Shown here: in pieces, positions 1 through 6,205 of the stretch
Layout of the letters: each line of letters starts with the position of its first letter
How positions within the stretch are numbered: the stretch's first letter is position 1
NCBI GenBank assembly: GCA_020446285.1
Contig: JAGREZ010000007.1
Coordinates: 1 to 12,510 of the forward strand
Length of the DNA stretch: 12,510 bases
Direction of reading: 5' to 3'
Source of the DNA: Geminicoccaceae bacterium
Lineage (GTDB): Bacteria > Pseudomonadota > Alphaproteobacteria > Geminicoccales > Geminicoccaceae
The notes under the pieces: generated by a model
Told to the model about the DNA's origin: nothing
What the model saw: only the letters and a program-made list of their open reading frames with translations
The model's database searches: none
Translations under genes and position numbers: made by a program

Positions 1-1
1 G

Positions 2-364
2 TTCATGACCGTTTCGCTCGGGGCCATCGAGGCAGGTTTCGCCAAGATCCGCCCCTCGCTGGAAGACGCGGCCTCGATTCTAGGACTGGGTGTCCTGGCG
101 CGGCTACGGGATGTCCATCTCAGGCTGATCGGCCCGTCGATCGCCACGGCGGGACTTCTCGTATTCGTGGACGTGATGAAGGAACTGCCCGCAACCCTCA
201 TTCTCAGACCGTTCGATTTCGACACGCTGGCGGTCAGGGTCTTCAATCTCGCCCGCGATGAACGTCTGGCCGAAGCCGCACTGCCGGCGCTGGTCCTCGT
301 GCTGGTCGGGCTCATACCGGTGGCCATTCTCTCCCGCCAGCTTGCGCGCGAAGGCCGCGGCTGA
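2..364 (+). CDS. ABC transporter permease, iron(III) type, C-terminal part
   Basis: This is the 3' end of a binding-protein-dependent transport permease; the 5' part lies outside the window. The frame is open from the left edge and ends at TGA 362-364, about 120 residues. An EAA-type cytoplasmic loop that docks on the ATPase is visible near the start (EAGFAKIRPSLEDAASILGLG, with the family's E-A and late G). It is followed by hydrophobic segments (GPSIATAGLLVFVDVMKELP and a last helix near LPALVLVLVGLIPVAI) and a short basic tail. The stretch VMKELPATLILRPF is typical of Fe3+ permeases of the FbpB/AfuB/ThiP group, which carry two fused permease halves. It would sit in the inner membrane and import ferric iron or a similar ligand. 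Substrate is inferred from family resemblance only, since the binding protein and ATPase genes are not visible. Confidence 0.8.
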   Translation, partial: FMTVSLGAIEAGFAKIRPSLEDAASILGLGVLARLRDVHLRLIGPSIATAGLLVFVDVMKELPATLILRPFDFDTLAVRVFNLARDERLAEAALPALVLVLVGLIPVAILSRQLAREGRG

Positions 365-405
365 TTGCGCACCGCCCGCGCCGTGTTTTCAGCAAATCCT
401 GACGA

Positions 406-430
406 TTGGCGGCTATCGGCATTCCGCCAA
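406..430 (+). terminator. Hairpin after the permease gene
   Basis: A perfect 7-bp inverted repeat (TTGGCGG, 11-nt loop, CCGCCAA) lies 42 bp after the permease stop. No T-run follows, so it is a weak candidate for an intrinsic terminator. The gap 365-622 holds no gene that I can support; it separates the permease from the converging sirtuin gene. Confidence 0.3.
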
Positions 431-455
431 CACGCTGCCAGTGAATCGATCCAGA

Positions 456-472
456 CAGATCATGCTGATCTG
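456..472. repeat. Small palindrome in the permease-sirtuin gap
   Basis: CAGATC, a 5-nt spacer and GATCTG form a perfect 6-bp inverted repeat between two converging genes. It could be a hairpin in either transcript or a protein site. There is nothing else to assign it to. Confidence 0.25.
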
Positions 473-622
473 ACTGGTTGAATTGATGCAAAACAAGGGG
501 TCCGTGCCACATGGAACGGTTTTCGGAATCTGGAGGGTTCCGTGAGGTCGCTGCGCTTTCGGTCTGTACGTTGATACCGGGGCAGGGTGGGGATGCCGGT
601 GTCGAGCCGAGTGACGGCGATC

Positions 623-1330
623 TCACGCTTGCAGGAGTTCGTGCACGAGCGCCGGCACCAGTGTTCCGGCGGGGCCGGTTCGATGTTCATCGAACATTGA
701 CCGACGCGAGGTCGGTTCGAGGTTGATCTCGACCGTGCGGGCAGCCGGTGCCGCCTCGACGAAGCCCGCTGCCGGGTAGACGAGGCCGGAGGTGCCGATG
801 CTGATGAAGAGATCGCATCCCTGCAATGCACGATGGATCCGTTCGAGATCCATCGGCATTTCACCGAACCAGACGATATCCGGCCGCAGGCTGCCGGTCC
901 TCGCGCAATGGGGACAGGCCGTATCCGTCCCGAGATCATCGAGCCATGCGAAACCGCGATCGCAGGTAGTGCACCGGGCACGGCGCAGTTCGCCGTGCAT
1001 GTGCACGATTCTCTTGCTGCCGGCCCGTTCGTGCAGGTCATCGACATTCTGCGTTACCAGCAGGAAATCGCCGGCCCATCCATCTTCGAGCCGCACCAGC
1101 GCTTCATGTGCCGCATTGGGCGCTATGGCGGAATCGGCGAGCTGGCGGCGGCGCGCATTGTAGAAGGCGTGGACCATCTCCGGCTGTCGCGCGAAGGCTT
1201 CGGGTGTGGCGACATCCTCGACCCGGTGCCCCATCCAGAGCCCGCCGGCGCCACGAAAGGTCGCGAGCCCCGATTCGGCGGAAATCCCGGCACCAGTGAG
1301 AATGACGATCGAACGATGAATGCCGGTCAT
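623..1330 (-). CDS. cobB: NAD-dependent protein deacylase, sirtuin class III (CobB-like)
   Basis: A complete 235-residue sirtuin, which uses NAD+ to remove acyl groups from lysine in cytoplasmic proteins. Visible motifs are the NAD-binding GAGISAESGLATFRG at residues 13-27, TQNVDDLHERAG at 93-104, the catalytic His112 in MHGEL, and a zinc-binding set C120/C123 and C139/C142. SLRPDIVWFGEMP (147-159) is the conserved segment after the zinc site. Tyr57 and Arg60 (YxxR) match the pair that in SIRT5 and E. coli CobB accepts succinyl- and malonyl-lysine, so both deacetylase and desuccinylase activity are expected. The length fits short bacterial sirtuins. The ATG at 1330 has only a weak ribosome site (GGAAG). 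The gene lies 76 bp downstream of tRNA-Asn on the same strand. I see no own promoter, so read-through from the tRNA is possible. Confidence 0.95.
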   Translation of the reverse strand: MTGIHRSIVILTGAGISAESGLATFRGAGGLWMGHRVEDVATPEAFARQPEMVHAFYNARRRQLADSAIAPNAAHEALVRLEDGWAGDFLLVTQNVDDLHERAGSKRIVHMHGELRRARCTTCDRGFAWLDDLGTDTACPHCARTGSLRPDIVWFGEMPMDLERIHRALQGCDLFISIGTSGLVYPAAGFVEAAPAARTVEINLEPTSRRSMFDEHRTGPAGTLVPALVHELLQA

Positions 1331-1406
1331 GCGCTTCCGCAGACATACCGTTCCGCAGCGCGGACATGCACACCCGCAGCAAGGAAAATGTGACGGAAGG
1401 AAGGGG

Positions 1407-1482
1407 TGGCTCCCCGGGCCGGACTCGAACCAGCGACCCAGCGGTTAACAGCCGCTTGCTCTACCAACTGAGCTACCGAGGA
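1407..1482 (-). tRNA. tRNA-Asn (anticodon GTT)
   Basis: The reverse strand folds into a full 76-nt cloverleaf with CCA encoded at 1407-1409. The acceptor stem TCCTCGG/CCGGGGA pairs with one G-U, and the D arm is GCTC/GAGC. The anticodon stem AGCGG/CCGCT carries loop CTGTTAA, with GTT at 1447-1449. The T arm GCTGG/CCGGC carries TTCGAGT. GTT reads both asparagine codons. It lies between the racemase-family gene and cobB, all on the minus strand. Confidence 0.97.
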
Positions 1483-1494
1483 ACAGCGAGCGCC

Positions 1495-1523
1495 GTATAA
1501 CAGAAGCTTTCCGCTTCTGCCAA
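1495..1523 (-). promoter_or_regulatory. Sigma-70-type promoter of tRNA-Asn
   Basis: On the minus strand TTGGCA (1518-1523), a 17-bp spacer and TTATAC (1495-1500) form a close match to the housekeeping promoter. The predicted start near 1488 is about 6 nt before the mature tRNA 5' end, a normal distance for a tRNA gene. Confidence 0.7.
1501..1519 (-). terminator. Hairpin after the racemase-family gene, inside the tRNA promoter
   Basis: A 7-bp perfect stem (CAGAAGC, loop TTTCC on the plus strand, GCTTCTG) lies about 40 bp after the stop of the upstream minus-strand gene. The following minus-strand bases (TTATAC) are only partly T-rich. It occupies the spacer of the tRNA promoter, so one stretch may serve both as an end signal and as a promoter. 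Confidence 0.4.
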
Positions 1524-1559
1524 CCTGTTTTCGTGAAAAATCGTGTGGGTTGGACGGGT

Positions 1560-2696
1560 TCAGCCCCATTTCTCCACCGCAAGGTCATCGATTCCTTCCA
1601 GATCCGGCGCGATGCCGATACCGGGAGCGTCCGGGATGGCGATGCGGCCGTCCGCGATCTCGAGGAAATCATCGGCGAGACGTTCGCGCAGCGGATTCGG
1701 ATTGGAATCGTATTCCAGCAGCCCGTCGCCGCCGAATGCCGCCAGCAGGTGCATCGACGCCCGCAGGCCGATGCCGCCCGCAAGCCAGTGCGGGCAGAAG
1801 ACCATGCCGGCACGATTGGCGGCGCGGATCACGGGCAGATTGCCACTGATGCCGCCCCACTTGCTGACATCGGGCTGGATTACTCCGAGCGTGCCGCTGT
1901 CGATGGCCGCATGGAGGTCGTGCCCGCGCAGGTTCTCGCCGGCGGCGAGTCGCACCGGAGAACGGGCGGCAAGCTCCTTCCACTCCGTATTCGAGGCATC
2001 GGCACGAAGCGGCTCCTCGAACCAGAGCAGGTCGAATGGCGCCATCGCCTCGCTCATGGCAATCGCCTCGTCGAGTTCGAAGGCCATGTTGGCGTCGACG
2101 GCGATGGCTACCCCGTCGCCGAGTTCGTCGCGCAGCGCGGCCAGATTGCGCAGGTCGCGCTCGCGGCCGAAGCCGATCTTGAGCTTGAAGGCGCGATGCC
2201 CCTCATCGTGGCGTCGGCGTGCCATCATTTCCGGCCGGTCGGGATTGAGCCCGCTTGCATAGGCCGGCACGTCGGCGCGGTTTGCATCGCCGATCAGATC
2301 GCACAACCGTTTTCCGGCCTTGCGCGCGGCGAGATCCCAAAGGGCGAGATCGATGCCCGAAACGGCCTGGGCGAGCGGGCCGACATCGCCTGTCTGCAGG
2401 GTGAGTTTCTCCATGCGTCGCGAGGTCTCCTCGAACGCCGCCTGCGGGCTTTCGAATGTCTTCTCCAGCATGGCCGGGGCCACCACCTCGCCGACCAGCC
2501 GCGCCCGGTACTCGGCCGCCACGGTCGGCCAGTTGCACCAGGCCTCGCCCCAGCCGATGCTGCCGTCGCGGTCGGTGACCCGCACGATCACGCACGGACG
2601 GTCGCGCATGGTGCCGAAACTGGTGTGCAGCGGACTGGCGATCGGCGCGCGATAGACCAGCGCCTCGATCCGCGCCGGCGTGATTTCATGTCCCAT
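1560..2696 (-). CDS. Mandelate racemase / muconate lactonizing family enzyme (enolase superfamily)
   Basis: A complete 378-residue enolase-superfamily enzyme. These enzymes abstract the proton next to a carboxylate with Mg2+ help and then racemise, dehydrate or cycloisomerise the acid. The capping domain spans about residues 1-140 and the barrel follows. The KxK motif is K171-L-K173. Metal ligands are D201 (VDANMAF), E227 (WFEEPL) and E254 (AAGENL). D276 (IQPDVSKWGG) and H303 (CPHWLAGGIG) form the Asp-His dyad that marks the mandelate racemase subgroup, which contains many sugar-acid dehydratases. The ATG at 2696 is chosen because GGGGAGG lies 8 nt upstream; an in-frame ATG twelve codons earlier has less support. 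The true substrate cannot be read from the sequence. The divergent neighbour is a membrane channel gene and no sugar-acid transporter adjoins it. Confidence 0.9.
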   Translation of the reverse strand: MGHEITPARIEALVYRAPIASPLHTSFGTMRDRPCVIVRVTDRDGSIGWGEAWCNWPTVAAEYRARLVGEVVAPAMLEKTFESPQAAFEETSRRMEKLTLQTGDVGPLAQAVSGIDLALWDLAARKAGKRLCDLIGDANRADVPAYASGLNPDRPEMMARRRHDEGHRAFKLKIGFGRERDLRNLAALRDELGDGVAIAVDANMAFELDEAIAMSEAMAPFDLLWFEEPLRADASNTEWKELAARSPVRLAAGENLRGHDLHAAIDSGTLGVIQPDVSKWGGISGNLPVIRAANRAGMVFCPHWLAGGIGLRASMHLLAAFGGDGLLEYDSNPNPLRERLADDFLEIADGRIAIPDAPGIGIAPDLEGIDDLAVEKWG

Positions 2697-2729
2697 GCCC
2701 TGTTCCTCCCCGAAAAGGTGCCGCATCCG

Positions 2730-2758
2730 ACATGGCCAGCCTCGCCAGAAGCTGTCAA
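2730..2758 (-). promoter_or_regulatory. Possible promoter of the racemase-family gene
   Basis: On the minus strand a perfect TTGACA (2753-2758) is followed after 17 bp by CCATGT (2730-2735), a poor -10. It lies 34-62 bp before the start codon in the 156-bp gap between divergent genes. The -35 is convincing but the -10 is not. Confidence 0.35.
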
Positions 2759-2852
2759 CCGCCACATTCCACGGTCGATCGCGCCTGCGATCTCGACTCC
2801 GTGGCCGCAAGCCCGCATTACCGGGTCGACCTCCAGCCAGACGGTTCCGCAC

Positions 2853-3482
2853 ATGTTCGACAATCCGGTCTATCTCGCCGATCTTTTCGCCGTTGCCGTG
2901 TTCGCGGCTTCCGGCGCGCTCGTCGCCAGCCGTGCGGAGATGGACATCACCGGCTTCGCGCTTCTCGCCACCTTCACCGGTATCGGCGGCGGCACGCTGC
3001 GCGATGTCATTCTCGACCGGCCGGTCTTCTGGGTGGTGGACCAGACCCCGCTGGTCATCTGCATTCTGGCCGCCATTCTCGTCTTTTTCGCGGCACCGCA
3101 TATCCAGCGCCGCTATCCCGTTCTCCTCTGGCTCGATGCGGTGGGCATCGCCTTCTACGGTGTGCTCGGCGCCGAGATCGCGCTCGGCATGAAGGCCGCA
3201 CCGCTTCCCGCCATCGCCCTTGGCATGATGACGGCCACATTCGGCGGCATGATCCGCGATGTGGTCAGCAACGAGGTGCCGCTCATTCTCAAGACGGAGA
3301 TCTACGCCACAGCCGCAATTCTCGCGGCGAGCCTGCATGTCGTTGCCCGTGAGGCCGGAGTACCGCTCGCCGCCGCCGCCATCCCGGCCGTTCTCGCGGG
3401 CTTCCTCCTGCGCGCGGTCGCCATCCGCAAGGGCCTGCAGCTTCCGCGCTACCGTTCGCGACCCGGGCGCGACTATGGCTGA
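2853..3482 (+). CDS. TRIC/UPF0126 family membrane protein (YicG/YadS-like)
   Basis: A 209-residue integral membrane protein made almost wholly of hydrophobic helices, about seven in all. It carries the family's internal duplication: GIGGGTLRDV at residues 43-52 in the first half and TFGGMIRDVV at 129-138 in the second, each with glycines followed by RD. Prokaryotic TRIC proteins form trimeric cation-conducting pores, and some UPF0126 members such as E. coli YicG have been linked to glycine uptake, so the cargo is uncertain. The length fits the family. The ATG at 2853 begins the conserved N-terminus, but no clear ribosome site precedes it. The gene is divergent from the racemase-family gene and converges with fliP, with a 65-bp gap (3483-3547) that holds only a weak GGCTG/CAGCC hairpin at 3506-3525. 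Confidence 0.85.
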   Translation: MFDNPVYLADLFAVAVFAASGALVASRAEMDITGFALLATFTGIGGGTLRDVILDRPVFWVVDQTPLVICILAAILVFFAAPHIQRRYPVLLWLDAVGIAFYGVLGAEIALGMKAAPLPAIALGMMTATFGGMIRDVVSNEVPLILKTEIYATAAILAASLHVVAREAGVPLAAAAIPAVLAGFLLRAVAIRKGLQLPRYRSRPGRDYG

Positions 3483-3547
3483 TTCAGTGGGCTCATTCAG
3501 GGGGGGGCTGGTCCCGGATGCAGCCGACCGGATCCCGCAGGTCGCAA

Positions 3548-4303
3548 TCAGCCGGGCTGGAAGCTCTGGACGAGGCTGCCGACGACGAGATACCAGCCGT
3601 CGACGAGGACGAAGAAGACGATCTTGAAGGGCAGGGAGATGATGACCGGCGGAAGCATCATCATGCCCATGGACATCAGGATCGAGGCAACCACCATGTC
3701 GACGACGAGAAACGGCACGAAGACGAGAAAGCCGATCTCGAAGGCGCGCCTGAGCTCGCTGATCATGAAGGCCGGCACGAGGACGCGCAAGGGGATGTCG
3801 TTTCCGGTCTCGACGGGTTCGAGGTCGGCGATGTCGAAGAAGAGACCCAGATCCTTTTCCCGCACCTGATCGAGCATGAACCGGCGGAAGGGGACGCTGG
3901 CACGTTCGAATGCCTCCATCTCGCCGATCTCCTCGTCGATCAGTGGCGATATGCCCGTCTCCCATGCCTGTTCGAAAGTGGGCGTCATGATGAACAGGGT
4001 GAGGAACAGGGCGAGGCTGACGAGGACCGAATTGGGTGGTGTCTGCTGCAGTCCCAGCGCGGTGCGAAGGAAGGAGAGGACGATCACGATCCGGGTGAAC
4101 GAGGTCACCATGACAAGGATCGATGGCGCGAGGCTGAGAATGGTGACGAGCAGAATGAGGCGGATGATCTGGCTGCTCATGCTGCCGCCCTCGCCGAGAT
4201 CGATGCTGATCGACTGGGCGTGGGCAGCAGCCGAGGTCAGGATGACGAGACCGGACGCGAGCGCCGCGCCGAGCGCGAGGCGGCCTTTTCCTTCAGTGTT
4301 CAT
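3548..4303 (-). CDS. fliP: Flagellar export gate protein FliP
   Basis: FliP (251 residues, usual length about 245) forms with FliQ and FliR the core of the flagellar type III export gate in the inner membrane. A cleavable signal peptide spans residues 1-29, with a likely cut after AHA before Q30. Family blocks are SFTRIVIVLSFLRTALGLQQ (68-87) with TPPNSVL after it, and RVLVPAFMISELRRAFEIGF (173-192). The C-terminal helical pair contains MGMMMLPPVIISLPFK. The start codon overlaps the end of fliO by 11 bp, which points to translational coupling and explains the lack of a clear ribosome site. It is the last gene of the leftward operon within the window, and it converges with the TRIC gene. Confidence 0.97.
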   Translation of the reverse strand: MNTEGKGRLALGAALASGLVILTSAAAHAQSISIDLGEGGSMSSQIIRLILLVTILSLAPSILVMVTSFTRIVIVLSFLRTALGLQQTPPNSVLVSLALFLTLFIMTPTFEQAWETGISPLIDEEIGEMEAFERASVPFRRFMLDQVREKDLGLFFDIADLEPVETGNDIPLRVLVPAFMISELRRAFEIGFLVFVPFLVVDMVVASILMSMGMMMLPPVIISLPFKIVFFVLVDGWYLVVGSLVQSFQPG

Positions 4304-4574
4304 CGGCAGGGCCCGCCGGCCGGTCCGTGGAAACGACGGTCGTGCCCGCGGGGCCGACGACGAGAAGATGTTCACATCGGTCATGCCGGACGAGGACGAG
4401 GCGATTGCGCGGATCGAGCGCACGTTGCTCGATGATACCAAGGCGCTTGCCGGAGGTCTGGGCCTGGATCGATGGCAGGAAGCGGCGCGCGGCCCAGGCA
4501 AGCAGCAGGACGAGGCCAAGGACGATGGCAAGTGCCGCGAGCGAGCGGACGATGTCGATGCCGTCGATCGCCAC
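4293..4574 (-). CDS. fliO: Flagellar biosynthetic protein FliO
   Basis: A 93-residue protein with one membrane helix at about residues 9-29 (VRSLAALAIVLGLVLLLAWA), a basic stop (ARRF) and a small soluble domain containing KRLGIIEQRALDPRNRLVLVRHD. That domain is the FliO signature and is followed by HLLVVGP. FliO is the assembly helper that builds the FliP ring of the export gate. The GTG start at 4574 directly follows the upstream gene's TGA and the 3' end overlaps fliP. The tight packing indicates one transcript. The short, poorly conserved sequence is normal for this family. Confidence 0.92.
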   Translation of the reverse strand: MAIDGIDIVRSLAALAIVLGLVLLLAWAARRFLPSIQAQTSGKRLGIIEQRALDPRNRLVLVRHDRCEHLLVVGPAGTTVVSTDRPAGPADEH

Positions 4575-4937
4575 TCAGTCCGACTCCCCGCTGCCGAGGC
4601 CGTTGCGGCTGGCATAGGCTATCGAGGCGCGCCGGCGGTTGGAAACCGAATGCACCTCGTCGCGCACGAGAGCGCATTCGCCCTCGAGATGGGCGACGAT
4701 CGCATTCACTTCCTCGAGCAGCGCATGCAGGGGTGCCTGCACCGCCGTTCCCGCTCCCCCGCGCATGGCGGATATCGCCGGCATCAGCTCCTCGATTTCG
4801 GCGAGCAACGGGTCGAGCGGAATCGTCTCGCCGCCACGGGTCCTGCGTCCGAGTTCGGATGTATGGGCGAGCAGTCTCTGCAGGCGAACGAGGGTCTCCC
4901 TGTCGCTGTCGCTCATGCCGGGATCGTTGGCGGTCAT
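4575..4937 (-). CDS. Small unrecognised protein of the fliOP operon, possible export chaperone
   Basis: I do not recognise a named family. The product is about 120 residues, mostly predicted helix and mostly charged, with leucine-rich segments (RETLVRLQRLLAHTSELGRR; LHALLEEVNAIVAHLEGE) and a basic end (RRRASIAYASRN). There is no signal peptide and no membrane helix. The overall build, a helical bundle with an Arg-rich C-terminal helix, recalls FlgN/FliT-type flagellar chaperones, which is inference. The ATG at 4937 is preferred because AGAAGG lies 8 nt upstream; the ATG at 4955 in the same frame would add six residues and has no such site. It sits between the FlhB-like gene and fliO, abutting the fliO start, so a role in flagellar export is likely. 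Confidence 0.7.
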   Translation of the reverse strand: MTANDPGMSDSDRETLVRLQRLLAHTSELGRRTRGGETIPLDPLLAEIEELMPAISAMRGGAGTAVQAPLHALLEEVNAIVAHLEGECALVRDEVHSVSNRRRASIAYASRNGLGSGESD

Positions 4938-4970
4938 CTTCGGAGCCTTCTGCATGTCATGCGGCCGGTT

Positions 4971-5276
4971 TCAGGAGTGCTGCCGGTCGGGGGGCGGCGG
5001 AGTGCGGTCGCCTGCCGCCTGCCGGTTGGTCCGGTAGAGAAGGGCGAGGATCTCGGCGACAGCAGCGAATGCGGCGACCGGGATGGGGCTGCCGACATCG
5101 AGTTTTTCCAGAATGGCGACGAGGTCGGCATCCTCGCGCACGGGAATACCCTCCTCACGGGCAACAGCGAGAATCTGCCTGGCGATCGCGCCGCGTCCCC
5201 TGGCGGTGACACAGGGAAGGGTCCCCCCGTCCCGGTCGTGGCGAAGTGCGACGGCGATCTCGTTCGCGCCGGTCAT
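4971..5276 (-). CDS. FlhB C-terminal domain paralogue (FhlB/YlqH-like)
   Basis: The 101-residue product matches only the cytoplasmic domain of FlhB, the substrate-specificity switch of flagellar type III export. Residues 6-83 follow FlhB in order: EIAVALRHD, VTARGRGAIARQI, AREEGIPVRED, a short loop and AVAEILALLYRTNR. The membrane part is absent, and so is the autocleavage motif NPTH that normally precedes IAVAL; here the protein begins MTGANEIAVAL. Stand-alone copies of this kind are known beside flagellar genes (FhlB in Gram-negative bacteria, YlqH in Bacillus) and may stand in for the cleaved FlhB fragment. The tail is proline-rich (PPPPD). It is the first gene of the leftward operon, 55 bp downstream of a perfect CtrA box. 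Confidence 0.85.
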   Translation of the reverse strand: MTGANEIAVALRHDRDGGTLPCVTARGRGAIARQILAVAREEGIPVREDADLVAILEKLDVGSPIPVAAFAAVAEILALLYRTNRQAAGDRTPPPPDRQHS

Positions 5277-5331
5277 GTCCGCTGGCTGTCCCGTTGTCGT
5301 GCCCGATGGTGACGAGGCTAGCGCAACATGC

Positions 5332-5346
5332 TTAACGAAAGCTTAA
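5332..5346 (-). promoter_or_regulatory. Perfect CtrA box before the fliO-fliP operon
   Basis: TTAA, seven bases (CGAAAGC) and TTAA match the alphaproteobacterial CtrA consensus TTAA-N7-TTAA exactly. The box ends 55 bp before the FlhB-like gene's ATG. A GCTAGC at 5317-5322 is compatible with the Caulobacter-type -10 (GCTA...) for leftward transcription. The divergent moeB-like gene begins 60 bp to the right, so an effect on that gene cannot be excluded. Confidence 0.75.
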
Positions 5347-5406
5347 TGTGGAGCGGATGAAGGCGGGCGTTCGGCCTGTTTTACGCGTTCAACGGGGAGT
5401 TCGGGC

Positions 5407-6186
5407 ATGTCGCTCAGTGAATCCGATCTCATGCGCCATGCGCGCCAGATCGTGTTGCCGGAGATCGGCGGGACGGGGCAGGAACGACTTCTGGCCGCAA
5501 GCGTGCTGGTGATCGGTGCCGGCGGTCTCGGTTCGCCACTGCTGCTCTATCTGGCGGCGGCCGGGGTCGGACGCATCGGCGTGGTCGATTTCGATGTGGT
5601 CGATCTGAGCAATCTCCAGCGGCAGGTCGTCTTTTCCACCGCCGATTGCGGCACGAAAAAGGTGGAGGCCGTGCGTGCACGCCTGAAGGAACTCAACCCG
5701 CATGTGCAACTCGTTCCCCATGACCTGCGGCTGGATGCCGGGAATGCGGCCGGTCTCGTCGCCGGCTACGATGTGATCGCGGATGGCTGCGACGATCTCG
5801 GGACCCGTCTCGTCGTGCATGATGCCGCCATGGCCGCGGGCAAGCCGCTGGTGAGCGGGGCGGTGCAGGGAATGGACGGGCAGCTCACGACCTACAAGGC
5901 CTATCTCGGCGCGCCGCATCCCTGCATGCGCTGCCTGATGCGCGAGGAGCCCGGCGGCGACACATTGCCGACCTGTGCCCAGGGGGGGATTCTCGGTGCC
6001 GCGGCGGGTGTCGTCGGATCGTTGCAGGCAGTCGAGGTCATCAAGGAAATCCTGGGGCATGAGAGCCTCTCCGGACGAATGATGCACTATGACGCCATGG
6101 CATGTGACCTCACACCGATGCGCCTGCCCAGGCGCGACGCCTGCCGGCAAACCTGCGTCGAATTTAGCCCATCGCGCGCGAGGTGA
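5407..6186 (+). CDS. moeB: MoeB/ThiF/HesA-family sulfur-carrier adenylyltransferase
   Basis: A 259-residue E1-like enzyme that activates the C-terminal Gly-Gly of a small sulfur carrier (MoaD for molybdopterin, ThiS for thiamin) by adenylation. Visible features are the nucleotide loop GAGGLGSP at residues 37-44, acidic D61/D63 in VVDFDVVDLSNLQRQ with R72, and K85. CDD (128-130) holds the Mg-binding aspartate position. The zinc cysteines begin with C173xxC176. C190 in PTCAQGGILG matches the cysteine that in ThiF-type enzymes can form a persulfide or thioester. The second zinc pair is C246-RQT-C250, spaced by three residues instead of the usual two. No rhodanese domain is fused. The start is firm: GGGGAG lies 7 nt before the ATG. 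No moaD or thiS lies beside it, so which pathway it serves is open. Confidence 0.9.
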   Translation: MSLSESDLMRHARQIVLPEIGGTGQERLLAASVLVIGAGGLGSPLLLYLAAAGVGRIGVVDFDVVDLSNLQRQVVFSTADCGTKKVEAVRARLKELNPHVQLVPHDLRLDAGNAAGLVAGYDVIADGCDDLGTRLVVHDAAMAAGKPLVSGAVQGMDGQLTTYKAYLGAPHPCMRCLMREEPGGDTLPTCAQGGILGAAAGVVGSLQAVEVIKEILGHESLSGRMMHYDAMACDLTPMRLPRRDACRQTCVEFSPSRAR

Positions 6187-6205
6187 ATGAATTCGAATAC
6201 ATTCA
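6184..6205. promoter_or_regulatory. 22-bp palindrome on the moeB stop codon
   Basis: Starting with the TGA stop, ten of eleven base pairs match across the dyad: outer arms TGAATG and CATTCA, core ATTCGAAT, and one A/A mismatch per side. It is AT-rich in a GC-rich setting. It could be an operator for the downstream dksA, or a hairpin ending the moeB transcript; no T-run follows. Confidence 0.4.

Noticed and set aside
511..726. Short plus-strand frame in the permease-sirtuin gap
   Set aside because: It overlaps the 3' end of the sirtuin gene in antisense and has no recognisable motif.
1533..2852. Upstream extension of the TRIC gene's frame on the plus strand
   Set aside because: It is antisense to the intact racemase-family enzyme and to the divergent promoter gap. 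The conserved TRIC N-terminus begins at 2853.
1560..3965. Very long open frame on the minus strand (about 800 codons) continuing upstream of the racemase-family gene
   Set aside because: Only the part from 2696 down has family motifs and a ribosome site. The rest is antisense to the TRIC gene and part of fliP and reads as low-complexity charged sequence typical of GC-rich shadow frames.
3518..5312. Long plus-strand frames across fliP, fliO and the small operon genes
   Set aside because: They are shadows of genes identified on the minus strand, with Asp/Glu/Arg-rich meaningless sequence.
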